DNA of 64,000 nucleotides. Origin: Flavobacteriales bacterium TMED123. Its GTDB lineage: Bacteria > Bacteroidota > Bacteroidia > Flavobacteriales > BACL11. The translations under genes were made by a program, and so were the position numbers. A model generated the notes under the pieces. The model was not told where the DNA came from. It did no database searches and saw only the letters and a list, made by a program, of their open reading frames with translations. Within the stretch, counting starts at the first letter, position 1. Every line of letters starts with the position of its first letter. Shown one piece after another: positions 45,076 through 52,751 of the stretch. The DNA lies in NCBI GenBank assembly GCA_002170165.1, contig NHFY01000094.1, positions 38,486 to 102,485 of the forward strand. The letters run 5' to 3'.

Positions 45076-45114
45076 GTTATTTAGAATCAATCTAAAATAT
45101 TAATTCAAAGAAAT

Positions 45115-45246
45115 TTAAATGTTATTTTTGTGCAGCTTTTCTGCTGAAAAATTAGGGCAATCGCACACACTGTTTTTGCTTAAAAAACAAGAAGTAAAAA
45201 AAGCAGAGAGTAAGAATAATAGTAATATAAATCTTAATTTTTTCAT
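45115..45246 (-). CDS. 43-residue lipoprotein with CDCPNF motif
   Basis: A complete small frame: hydrophobic signal (KKLRFILLLFLLSAFF), lipobox TSC at residues 18-20, then FLSKNSVCDCPNFSAEKL and a short tail. A TAnnTTTG box lies 11 bases before the ATG. The mature peptide is only 24 residues with two more cysteines in CDCP, which could bind metal or form a disulfide; the metal exporter gene lies downstream on the same strand after 111 bases. Function is unknown. I rate it likely real because signal, lipobox and promoter coincide. Confidence 0.6.
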   Translation of the reverse strand: MKKLRFILLLFLLSAFFTSCFLSKNSVCDCPNFSAEKLHKNNI

Positions 45247-45257
45247 AATTGAATGCT

Positions 45258-45265
45258 CAAAAATA
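45258..45265 (-). promoter_or_regulatory. -7 promoter box TATTTTTG for the small lipoprotein gene
   Basis: Exact TAnnTTTG on the minus strand, 11 bases before the ATG at 45246, giving a very short or absent leader. Confidence 0.45.
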
Positions 45266-45323
45266 AATAAAAGTGCTAGTAGTTTGTCTTATTATTTCAT
45301 AAATTATTTTACTTTTATCTTCA

Positions 45324-46064
45324 ATGTATAGAATTCTAAAAAATATAGGAGAGTATTTTCTGATGATGCGGAGGGTATTTAGTTTACCTGAGAAGAAAGG
45401 GGTATTTTTAAGACAAACAGTATTAGAAATTGAAAAAATCGGGCTAAAATCTCTAGGGATAGTAATTATTATATCGCTTTTTGTAGGCGCTGTTGTTACC
45501 ATTCAAACGGCATTCAATATTATGAATCCTTTATTACCAAAGTATTTGATAGGTTTGGCAACTCGAGATTCTTTAATCTTAGAATTTTCACCAACAATGC
45601 TATGTCTTATTTTAGCAGGAAAGGTAGGTTCAAATGTGGCATCAGAAATTGGAAGTATGCGTGTTACAGAGCAAATAGATGCTCTTGAGATAATGGGTGT
45701 AAATTCGGCTAATTTTTTAATTCTACCAAAAATTATTGCAGCCATTTTTTTCTTTCCTTTTTTGGTTATCATTAGCATGAGTATAGGTATGTTTGGCGGT
45801 TGGCTTGGAAGTATCTCAGTAGATGTTACAACAGCTGATTTTCTCTATGGATTAAAATACCAGTTTAATCCTTTCTATGTTACTTATGCGCTTACAAAAA
45901 CAATAGTTTTTGCATTTATCATTACCTCTGTTTCTTCTTTTTATGGCTACACTACCAAGGGAGGCGCTTTGGAAGTAGGTGTTTCTAGTACTAGAGCAGT
46001 AGTATATAGCAGTATTGTTGTGCTTATTTTTAATTTTATTCTTACTCAACTTTTATTGGCATGA
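45324..46064 (+). CDS. mlaE: MlaE-family ABC transporter permease
   Basis: A 246-residue membrane protein with five to six helices and the MlaE/YrbE signature ACR stretch (VGAVVTIQTAFNIMNPLLPKY, then LILAGKVGSNVASEIGSMRVTEQIDALEIMGVN). These permeases move phospholipids or other lipids across the envelope together with an ATPase and an MCE-domain protein. It overlaps the ATPase gene by four bases (ATGA). No MCE protein gene follows in the window. Confidence 0.92.
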   Translation: MYRILKNIGEYFLMMRRVFSLPEKKGVFLRQTVLEIEKIGLKSLGIVIIISLFVGAVVTIQTAFNIMNPLLPKYLIGLATRDSLILEFSPTMLCLILAGKVGSNVASEIGSMRVTEQIDALEIMGVNSANFLILPKIIAAIFFFPFLVIISMSIGMFGGWLGSISVDVTTADFLYGLKYQFNPFYVTYALTKTIVFAFIITSVSSFYGYTTKGGALEVGVSSTRAVVYSSIVVLIFNFILTQLLLA

Positions 46065-46813
46065 TATCAGTGAAAAATATAAACAAACATTTTGGCGATA
46101 ATCATGTGCTTAAAGATGTGTCGTTTGAGTTCGAGTCTGGAAAAACGAATCTGATAATTGGTGAGAGTGGATCTGGCAAAACAACACTTTTGAAAGTAAT
46201 GATTGGGCTACATGAATCCAATAGTGGAGAGGTAGATTATGATGACAGGAATTTTACTGGCATGAATTTTAATCAAAGAAAAATGCTCAGAAAAGAGATT
46301 GGTATGTTATTCCAAGGGGGGGCACTTTTTGATTATATGAATGTTGAAGAAAACATTATATTTCCCTTAAAAATGTTTGCCGAGCAGTCAGAAGAAGAGA
46401 ATCTTGAAAGAGCAAATTTTTGCCTAAAAAGGGTGAACTTGGAAAATACAAACCTTTTATTACCATCAGAGCTTAGTGGAGGAATGAAGAAAAGAGTCGC
46501 TATCGCTAGGGCTATTGCTATGAATCCTAAATATTTACTTTGTGACGAGCCTAATTCTGGCCTTGACCCTAAAACAGCCATACTAATAGACAATCTGATT
46601 CAGGAGATTACCCAAGAATACAACATTACTACTATTGTCAATTCACATGATATGAACTCGGTAATGGAGATAGGTGATAAGATTGCTTTTATATACCAAG
46701 GAGAAGTCTGGTGGACAGGCAATAAAGATGAATTAATTAGAAGCGAAAATCAAGAACTGAAGGATTTTGTATTCGCTTCTAAGCTTTTCAAAAGGCTAAG
46801 GCAAACCTCTTAA
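46061..46813 (+). CDS. mlaF: MlaF-type ABC transporter ATP-binding protein
   Basis: A 250-residue ATPase with Walker A GESGSGKTTL near residue 35, signature LSGGMKKRVAIARAIA, Walker B LLCDEPNSGLDP and switch histidine SHDMNSV. The LSGGM variant of the signature is typical of MlaF. It powers the MlaE permease encoded just upstream. It is coupled by a four-base overlap and meets the MBL gene tail to tail three bases later. Confidence 0.93.
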   Translation: MISVKNINKHFGDNHVLKDVSFEFESGKTNLIIGESGSGKTTLLKVMIGLHESNSGEVDYDDRNFTGMNFNQRKMLRKEIGMLFQGGALFDYMNVEENIIFPLKMFAEQSEEENLERANFCLKRVNLENTNLLLPSELSGGMKKRVAIARAIAMNPKYLLCDEPNSGLDPKTAILIDNLIQEITQEYNITTIVNSHDMNSVMEIGDKIAFIYQGEVWWTGNKDELIRSENQELKDFVFASKLFKRLRQTS

Positions 46814-46816
46814 ACT

Positions 46817-47455
46817 TTATTGCAAAAAAGGATTGTGCTCCTTTTCAAAGCCAAGTACTGTATTTGGTCCATGCCCACAATAAATTTGTGTTGAATCTGG
46901 TAGCGGTAATAATTTTTGAGTTATGCTTCCTATAAGGGTGTCATAATTACCTAAAGGCAAGTCTGTTCTTCCAATACTCATTTGAAAGATTATATCTCCA
47001 CTAATAATAAAGTTGTGTTTATTGCTGTAAAAACAAATATGTCCAGGCGCATGTCCAGGAGTAAATAAAATGCTTAGTTCACTTTTCCCAAAAGAAAAAC
47101 TAGTTCCATCTTCTAAAAAATGTTTTGGATAAGGCGATCCACTATATTTTTCTAAGCCATACATTTTGCTTACTTCTACTGAATTTTCCAAAAGTGGTAA
47201 ATCAGCTTTGTGCATATGCAACTCTACATCCCATTTGTCAGCTACAAACCGATTACCTAATATATGATCGATATGACAATGGGTGTTCATTAGGGATACT
47301 GGGTTTAAGTCATTTTCAGCAATGAAATTAGCTAATTCCTCTTCTTCTGTTTTTTCATAACAGCCAGGATCAATAATCACACACTGTTTACTTTCATCAT
47401 AAATGACATAAGTGTTTTCCTGAAAAGGATTAAATGTTAATTTTTTAATTTTCAT
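46817..47455 (-). CDS. MBL-fold hydrolase (glyoxalase II-like)
   Basis: A 212-residue metallo-beta-lactamase-fold protein with the metal motif THCHIDHILGN (HxHxDH, about residues 58-63), then HAPGHICFY and SGDIIFQMSIGRTDLPLGN, as in the glyoxalase II-like YcbL group. It starts KLTFNPFQENTYVIYD, a common N-terminus of the Bacteroidota enzymes. Likely a thioester hydrolase; the substrate is uncertain. Confidence 0.9.
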   Translation of the reverse strand: MKIKKLTFNPFQENTYVIYDESKQCVIIDPGCYEKTEEEELANFIAENDLNPVSLMNTHCHIDHILGNRFVADKWDVELHMHKADLPLLENSVEVSKMYGLEKYSGSPYPKHFLEDGTSFSFGKSELSILFTPGHAPGHICFYSNKHNFIISGDIIFQMSIGRTDLPLGNYDTLIGSITQKLLPLPDSTQIYCGHGPNTVLGFEKEHNPFLQ

Positions 47456-47473
47456 TTTTTAATAAGCTTATTA

Positions 47474-47481
47474 CAAATATA
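47474..47481 (-). promoter_or_regulatory. -7 promoter box TATATTTG for MBL hydrolase gene
   Basis: Exact TAnnTTTG on the minus strand, 18 bases before the ATG at 47455. On the opposite strand a near match, TATCTTTA at 47499-47506, could serve the divergent gene. Confidence 0.5.
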
Positions 47482-47520
47482 AGCTTTCTTTTAATTACTA
47501 TCTTTACCTACCAATAGTCA

Positions 47521-50500
47521 ATGAGAATTTTAATTGTAATATTATCATTAGTGTTGCTGCCTATTTTAGCAAATGCTCAATTCTATTATGGTTTGCAAAC
47601 CGATTTTGGTAAAAGCAGATTACAACACAAAGATTTTAATTGGACAAGCTATCAATTTCAAGAATTTGATACTTATTATTATAGGGGTGGAAAATCGATT
47701 GCAGAATATACATCCAAAGAAGCATATAAAATCAAAGCGCAAATTGAAGAAAAATTATACTTTCCCTTAGAGAAAAGAATTCAGTTTATTATCTACAACT
47801 CCTTTTCCGATTTTAAACAAAGTAATATTGGTTACAAACAACATGATGATTATAACATTGGTGGAAAAACACAAATAGTTGGCAATAAGGTATTGTTGTT
47901 TTTTGATGGAGATTACAACAACTTAAATGAACAAATTGCTCATGGAATTTCTAACATATTGCTTAATGAAATGATGTATGGAGGGAATATGGCAGATGCT
48001 TTTACAAATTCGGCTCTTCTGAATTTGCCCAATTGGTTTTTAGATGGTCTGGTAGCTTATATCGCAAATCCTTGGGATTTTGAGAAAGAAAATCTGGTAA
48101 AGGATAAGATTGGTACAGGAACATTTAACAAATTCAATCATTTGGAAAAAGAAGATGCCGCTTTGGCAGGTTATTCTATTTGGCATTACATCAGCAACAC
48201 TTATGGCAAAGATGCTGTTGTTCAAATTTTGTATATGGTGAGAACAACTAGAAATGTCGAAAGTGCATTTCAGTTTGTATTGGTTAAATCGGTAAAAACA
48301 ATAAATCAAGAGTGGTTGGATTTTTATTTTCAAACAGATGTTACCGGCATTTATCCCTCCTCAAATCCTTTACCTATAAAGCTTAAAAAACAAGAACGAA
48401 TAACCACTATAAAAATCAGTCCTAAGGGAAGGAAGGTTGCATTTGTATCTAATGATATGGGTAAATACAAAATTTGGCTGTACGATTTGAAAAGTAAAAA
48501 ACAGTCAAAAATTATTAGTGTAGGGCACAAATTAGATCGCATTACAGATTATTCAGTGCCTGTAATTGCATGGGAGCCAAAAGGGAAAAAGCTGGCTTTT
48601 ACTACCGAAAAAAATGGTAAAATTCAAATGAATTTTTATGATATGTCAAAAGACAAAATCCAATCTTTTGAATTGCAGCATTTACAGAAAGTATTGAGTA
48701 TGACTTACGATAAAAAAGGGAAAACTCTACTGTTTTCGGCTGTAAGAAAAAATCAAACCGATATTTTCACATTTGGAGTTATAGGACATAAACTCATCAA
48801 TATCACTAACGATAAATATTTGGATGTAAATCCTGCTTTTTCTCCAAACAATGAATTTATTGTTTTTAGCTCCAACAGAACGGGAGATGTTTTGTACACA
48901 GAAAATCAGCTTTTTACGCAAAGCAAAAGCAATGATTTGTTTTTGTATAATTTTAAAACTGAAAGTCCAAAACTTTTGCGTTTAACCAATACACCTACTA
49001 TTCACGAAACCCAACCTAAATTTATAAAGGACAATAGCTGCTGGTATTTGGCAAATGAAAATGGCATTCAAAACAGATTTCATTTGAAAATAGATAGTAT
49101 AAAAGTAGAAAAAGACACAGCTGTTTTCTATCAGAAAAATGTGGAAATAACTCCCTACTCAAATTACAATAGAGATATTATTTACTTTGATGCCGCCCCT
49201 AAAGCCAAACGCTTAATAGAATTATTATATCTTAATGGAAATTATACCATATACGATAAAAAACTAAGTAGAAAGCTTCAAAAGCCAGCTATCAATTTAA
49301 CGGATTCCTATTTTTTACAACTAAAAACAAGCAAAATAAATTTCAAAGTTGAATCAAGCCATACAAATGTTGATTCCTTATGGAAAACTAAAAAGGTTGA
49401 TGTTCAAAATTATAAGTTTGGAAGTTTTGAGCAGATCTCAAAGCAGTTGGATAATAGAACTACTCTCTTTGATGAAGATAAGAATAGAAACTTGCCCAAA
49501 GCACGAAATTATTTTGTGACTTTTGCTACCGATTATGTAGTCAGTCAGTTTGACAACTCCTACATCACAAAAGCCTATCAAACCTATACGAATTACAAAA
49601 TGCCACTATTTTTAAATCCTGACTTTGATGCCCTAATAAAAGTTGGAACGGCTGATTTGTTTGAAGATTATAAAATTATTGGAGGGGTACGGCTTTCAGG
49701 AGATTTGAAAAGTAATGGCTATATGCTTAGTTTTTTAGACAATAAATCTCGCTTGGATAAATCCTATATTTTCTCACGGCAAAGTATTAATGTGATAAAA
49801 GAAAATGATTTGCAAAAGATTTATTCTTACGAGTTAAAATCTACTTTTAATTGGCCTTTTTCCGAAGTATTAAGCAATAGAATCACAATAAGTGTCCGCC
49901 ATGACAAAGAGGTGTTTCTTTCTACTGATTTACAAAATTTGCTAAAAGAAAACACTTTTAGCAATTGGCTTACTTTTAAAAATGAGTTTGTTTTTGACAA
50001 TACCATTGTAAAAGGGCTCAATCTTTATGATGGTGGTAGGTATAAGTTTTTTGCAGAATATTATCGCCATTTAGAGAGGAAAAAATCTGATATATTCATT
50101 TTAGGATTAGATGCAAGACATTATAAAAAAGTGAGTCATTCCATTATTTGGGCAAACCGATTTGCAGCTAGCACATCTCTTGGTAGCCAGAAACTGCTGT
50201 ATTATATGGGTGGGGTAGATGCGTGGCTTTTTCCACAATTCAATAGAGATACTGAAGTAAGCGAAAACGAGCAATATTCCTATCAAACCCTTGCTACCAA
50301 TATGAGGGGATTTAACCAAAATGTTAGAAATGGAAATAGTTTTTTTGTAGCAAATACTGAACTAAGAATCCCCCTTTTCAAATACTTGTTGAGGCGGCCA
50401 ATTACTTCTGATTTTATCAATAATTTTCAAATTGTAACTTTTGCTGATTTTGGAACAGCTTGGAATGGTGGTACTCCATTTTCAAAAGAGAATCAAATTA

Positions 50501-50694
50501 ATTATGAGGTTATTGAAAATGGGCCTGTTACCATTACAATTGATAGGCAGAAAAATCCTTTTGTGGGTGGATTTGGATTTGGCGCAAGAAGCAGACTATT
50601 TGGCTATTTTGTTCGTGCCGATTGGGCTTGGGGAGTAGAGGACGGTTATCTGCTCCCAAATATTTTATATATATCTTTGGGGCTTGACTTCTAA
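47521..50694 (+). CDS. Pseudopeptidase - TolB-like propeller - outer-membrane barrel fusion protein
   Basis: A 1057-residue exported protein with a signal peptide (residues 1-20, ending NAQ). Residues 60-270 resemble a peptidase-MA-like (gluzincin) domain, including NWFLDGLVAYIANP (171-184). But the zinc motif reads HGISN at 141-145, so the catalytic Glu and second His are missing. Several PD40/TolB-type propeller blades follow (ISPKGRKVAFVSND; AWEPKGKKLAFTTE; YDKKGKTLLFSA; AFSPNNEFIVFSSNRTG). The C-terminal 400 residues end in barrel-like strands resembling the Omp85/surface antigen family (RGFNQNVRNGNSFFVANTEL, GGFGFGARSRLFGYFVRADW), with a terminal ISLGLDF. Probably an outer-membrane barrel with a periplasmic propeller; function unknown. 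Confidence 0.78.
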   Translation: MRILIVILSLVLLPILANAQFYYGLQTDFGKSRLQHKDFNWTSYQFQEFDTYYYRGGKSIAEYTSKEAYKIKAQIEEKLYFPLEKRIQFIIYNSFSDFKQSNIGYKQHDDYNIGGKTQIVGNKVLLFFDGDYNNLNEQIAHGISNILLNEMMYGGNMADAFTNSALLNLPNWFLDGLVAYIANPWDFEKENLVKDKIGTGTFNKFNHLEKEDAALAGYSIWHYISNTYGKDAVVQILYMVRTTRNVESAFQFVLVKSVKTINQEWLDFYFQTDVTGIYPSSNPLPIKLKKQERITTIKISPKGRKVAFVSNDMGKYKIWLYDLKSKKQSKIISVGHKLDRITDYSVPVIAWEPKGKKLAFTTEKNGKIQMNFYDMSKDKIQSFELQHLQKVLSMTYDKKGKTLLFSAVRKNQTDIFTFGVIGHKLINITNDKYLDVNPAFSPNNEFIVFSSNRTGDVLYTENQLFTQSKSNDLFLYNFKTESPKLLRLTNTPTIHETQPKFIKDNSCWYLANENGIQNRFHLKIDSIKVEKDTAVFYQKNVEITPYSNYNRDIIYFDAAPKAKRLIELLYLNGNYTIYDKKLSRKLQKPAINLTDSYFLQLKTSKINFKVESSHTNVDSLWKTKKVDVQNYKFGSFEQISKQLDNRTTLFDEDKNRNLPKARNYFVTFATDYVVSQFDNSYITKAYQTYTNYKMPLFLNPDFDALIKVGTADLFEDYKIIGGVRLSGDLKSNGYMLSFLDNKSRLDKSYIFSRQSINVIKENDLQKIYSYELKSTFNWPFSEVLSNRITISVRHDKEVFLSTDLQNLLKENTFSNWLTFKNEFVFDNTIVKGLNLYDGGRYKFFAEYYRHLERKKSDIFILGLDARHYKKVSHSIIWANRFAASTSLGSQKLLYYMGGVDAWLFPQFNRDTEVSENEQYSYQTLATNMRGFNQNVRNGNSFFVANTELRIPLFKYLLRRPITSDFINNFQIVTFADFGTAWNGGTPFSKENQINYEVIENGPVTITIDRQKNPFVGGFGFGARSRLFGYFVRADWAWGVEDGYLLPNILYISLGLDF

Positions 50695-50704
50695 AAACAA
50701 ACAT

Positions 50705-51073
50705 ATGAGTATTTCAACGATTCTTATTCTTATTATAGTCGGTTTATTAGCGGGCATTTTAAGCGGTATTGTTGGTATTGGGGGTGGGCTTTTGATGATT
50801 CCTATGCTGATTTTCTTTTTAGGGATTTCGCAACATGCTGCACAAGGAACTTCTTTAGCAGTTATGCTTCCGCCAATTGGCATTTTGGCTGCTATGAACT
50901 ATTACAAAGCCGGTTTTATTGAATGGAAATTTGCATTTATTATTGCTACTGCTTTTATAATTGGAGGATATTTTGGGTCTAAGTTTGCAGTAAGCGTTTC
51001 ATCCGTTTTGCTGAAAAAGATTTTTGGAGCCGTACTATTTGTTGCAGCCGTTAAAATGATATTTGGCAAGTGA
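50705..51073 (+). CDS. Half-size TauE/SafE-family permease
   Basis: A 122-residue membrane protein with about four helices: the N-terminal half of a TauE/SafE transporter, including GLLAGILSGIVGIGGGLLMIPML, which carries the GIGGG motif. Full family members have two such halves and about 250 residues, so this one probably dimerises. Relatives carry sulfite, sulfoacetate or other organosulfur anions. The ATG at 50705 is used; a TTG at 50684 would overlap the barrel gene. It overlaps the M20 gene by four bases (GTGA). Confidence 0.82.
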   Translation: MSISTILILIIVGLLAGILSGIVGIGGGLLMIPMLIFFLGISQHAAQGTSLAVMLPPIGILAAMNYYKAGFIEWKFAFIIATAFIIGGYFGSKFAVSVSSVLLKKIFGAVLFVAAVKMIFGK

Positions 51074-52242
51074 TTTTGCAAGAAAAAATAAAATCTTTAT
51101 CATTAGCATTACTGCCTGAAATAGTTGAAATAAGAAGGTATTTGCACATGCATCCTGAACTTTCTTTTCAGGAATATGAAACTTCTAAATTCATCAAATC
51201 CATTTTAAAAAAATGGAGGATTCCATTTCAAGAAAATATTGCTAATACTGGAATTGTTGTGCTCCTAAAAGGAAAAAATTGTGAAAAAAAATGTGTAGGA
51301 TTAAGAGCAGATTTTGATGCTCTACCTATTAATGAAGAAAATGATGTAGATTATTGTTCGAAAAATGATGGTGTGATGCACGCTTGTGGACATGATGCGC
51401 ATACGGCTTCACTTTTGGGAGCGGTAAATATCTTAAATGAGATACAACAAGAGTGGGAGGGGAGTGTAAAATTCATTTTCCAACCGGCTGAAGAACGATT
51501 GCCAGGAGGGGCACAACAAATGATAAAGGAAGGGGTATTGGAAAATCCAAAAATAGATTATATGTTCGGGCAACATGTTTTTCCAGATCTAGAAGTGGGA
51601 AAGGTAGGCTTTAAAGCAGGGCAATACATGGCTTCAACAGATGAATTACACATTACAATTAATGGAAAAGGTGGACATGCAGCATTACCTGAAAAAAATA
51701 AAAACCCTATTCAAGTTGCTAGTGAGCTGACCAGTATTTTGTACGACTATTTTGAGCAGCAAACAGAAATTCCTTCTGTCTTTTCTATAGGTTATTTTCA
51801 AGGATTAGGCTCTACCAATATAGTACCTGACAAGGTAGAAATGATGGGAACGCTCCGAGCAATGCATGAAGATTGGCGAGTAAATGCTCACAAAAAGATA
51901 TTGTCAGTTTCTGCAGCATTAGCAAAAAAATATCAAGTTGAAATTGATTCTGAGATTAGAAAGGGCTATCCCTTTTTGGAAAACGATAAAGTACTAACTA
52001 CAAAGGCAGTAGAAAGTGCAAAAACTTATTTAGGAGCAGAGAATGTGGTCCAACTCCCTATTAGAATGACGGCAGAAGATTTTGCTTATTTTACAAAAGA
52101 GCTTCCTGCTTGTTTTTACCGATTAGGCACAGCCAATACCGCAGAAGGAATTACCCATGGATTACATACCTCACGCTTTGATATTGATGAAAAGGCGCTC
52201 GAAATAGGAATGGGCTTAATGGCTTGGCTTACTATTAACTAA
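51070..52242 (+). CDS. M20-family amidohydrolase (N-acyl amino acid / hippurate hydrolase type)
   Basis: A 390-residue zinc hydrolase with HMHPELSFQEYETSKFI, the metal motif MHACGHDAHTASLLG, the general base pair in PAEERLPGG, and a C-terminal RMTAEDFAYF followed by GLHTSRF. The family removes N-acyl or indole-conjugated groups from amino acids (IAA-amino acid hydrolase, HipO). The start is GTG at 51070, overlapping the TauE stop. The last eight bases overlap the convergent reductase gene. Confidence 0.93.
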   Translation: MILQEKIKSLSLALLPEIVEIRRYLHMHPELSFQEYETSKFIKSILKKWRIPFQENIANTGIVVLLKGKNCEKKCVGLRADFDALPINEENDVDYCSKNDGVMHACGHDAHTASLLGAVNILNEIQQEWEGSVKFIFQPAEERLPGGAQQMIKEGVLENPKIDYMFGQHVFPDLEVGKVGFKAGQYMASTDELHITINGKGGHAALPEKNKNPIQVASELTSILYDYFEQQTEIPSVFSIGYFQGLGSTNIVPDKVEMMGTLRAMHEDWRVNAHKKILSVSAALAKKYQVEIDSEIRKGYPFLENDKVLTTKAVESAKTYLGAENVVQLPIRMTAEDFAYFTKELPACFYRLGTANTAEGITHGLHTSRFDIDEKALEIGMGLMAWLTIN

Positions 52243-52750
52243 TCAGCTTTTTGCCAATTTCAGCAAATTCTGTTGTAAATAATTTTATTCTCTCTTTTAC
52301 ATCAGGGCTTGATACTTTATCATCTGTAAAATCTTTTCCGGTAGCATATACTATTCTTGGCAGTTGTATCATGCGCCACTCATTCATGCAAATTTGCGTA
52401 AGGTGCATGGTAGAAAGGTAGCTTTTTTCACCTCCAGCAGCACAAGCAATACCAAAGAATTTCCCTTCAACTTTTTTACAGCAATTATCTAAAATTATTT
52501 TTAAGCCATCATTTACAGAATAACAATGCACCCCCATACCAAAAATGATGTTGTCTGCATCTCCTGCTTGTTTGCTTAGCTCCTGCATAGATTGACTCAT
52601 TCCTTTATGGCAGGGAAGTAATTCCAGCTCTCTAGCATCAACAAAAGTAGTATCTACCCCATTTTTTTCTAATAGTTCTTGTATTTCCTTACATAAAATG
52701 AAGGAGCGAGAAGTTTCAGAAAGGGAAGAAGAAATAATGAGGCTTTTCAT
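52235..52750 (-). CDS. NAD(P)H-dependent FMN reductase-like flavoprotein
   Basis: A 171-residue flavodoxin-fold protein. It opens SLIISSSLSETSRSFILCKEIQELL, the FMN phosphate loop type S-x(4)-S-x-T-x-x, and has a middle HCYSVNDGLKIILDNC that resembles NADPH-dependent FMN reductases (YSGSMPGVLKN-like). Its redox partner is unknown. It is one base downstream of recQ. Confidence 0.83.
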   Translation of the reverse strand: MKSLIISSSLSETSRSFILCKEIQELLEKNGVDTTFVDARELELLPCHKGMSQSMQELSKQAGDADNIIFGMGVHCYSVNDGLKIILDNCCKKVEGKFFGIACAAGGEKSYLSTMHLTQICMNEWRMIQLPRIVYATGKDFTDDKVSSPDVKERIKLFTTEFAEIGKKLIS

Positions 52751-52751
52751 A

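Noticed and set aside
45119-45331. 70-residue plus-strand frame before mlaE
   Set aside because: The minus-strand frame over the same region has signal peptide, lipobox and promoter box; the plus-strand frame has none.
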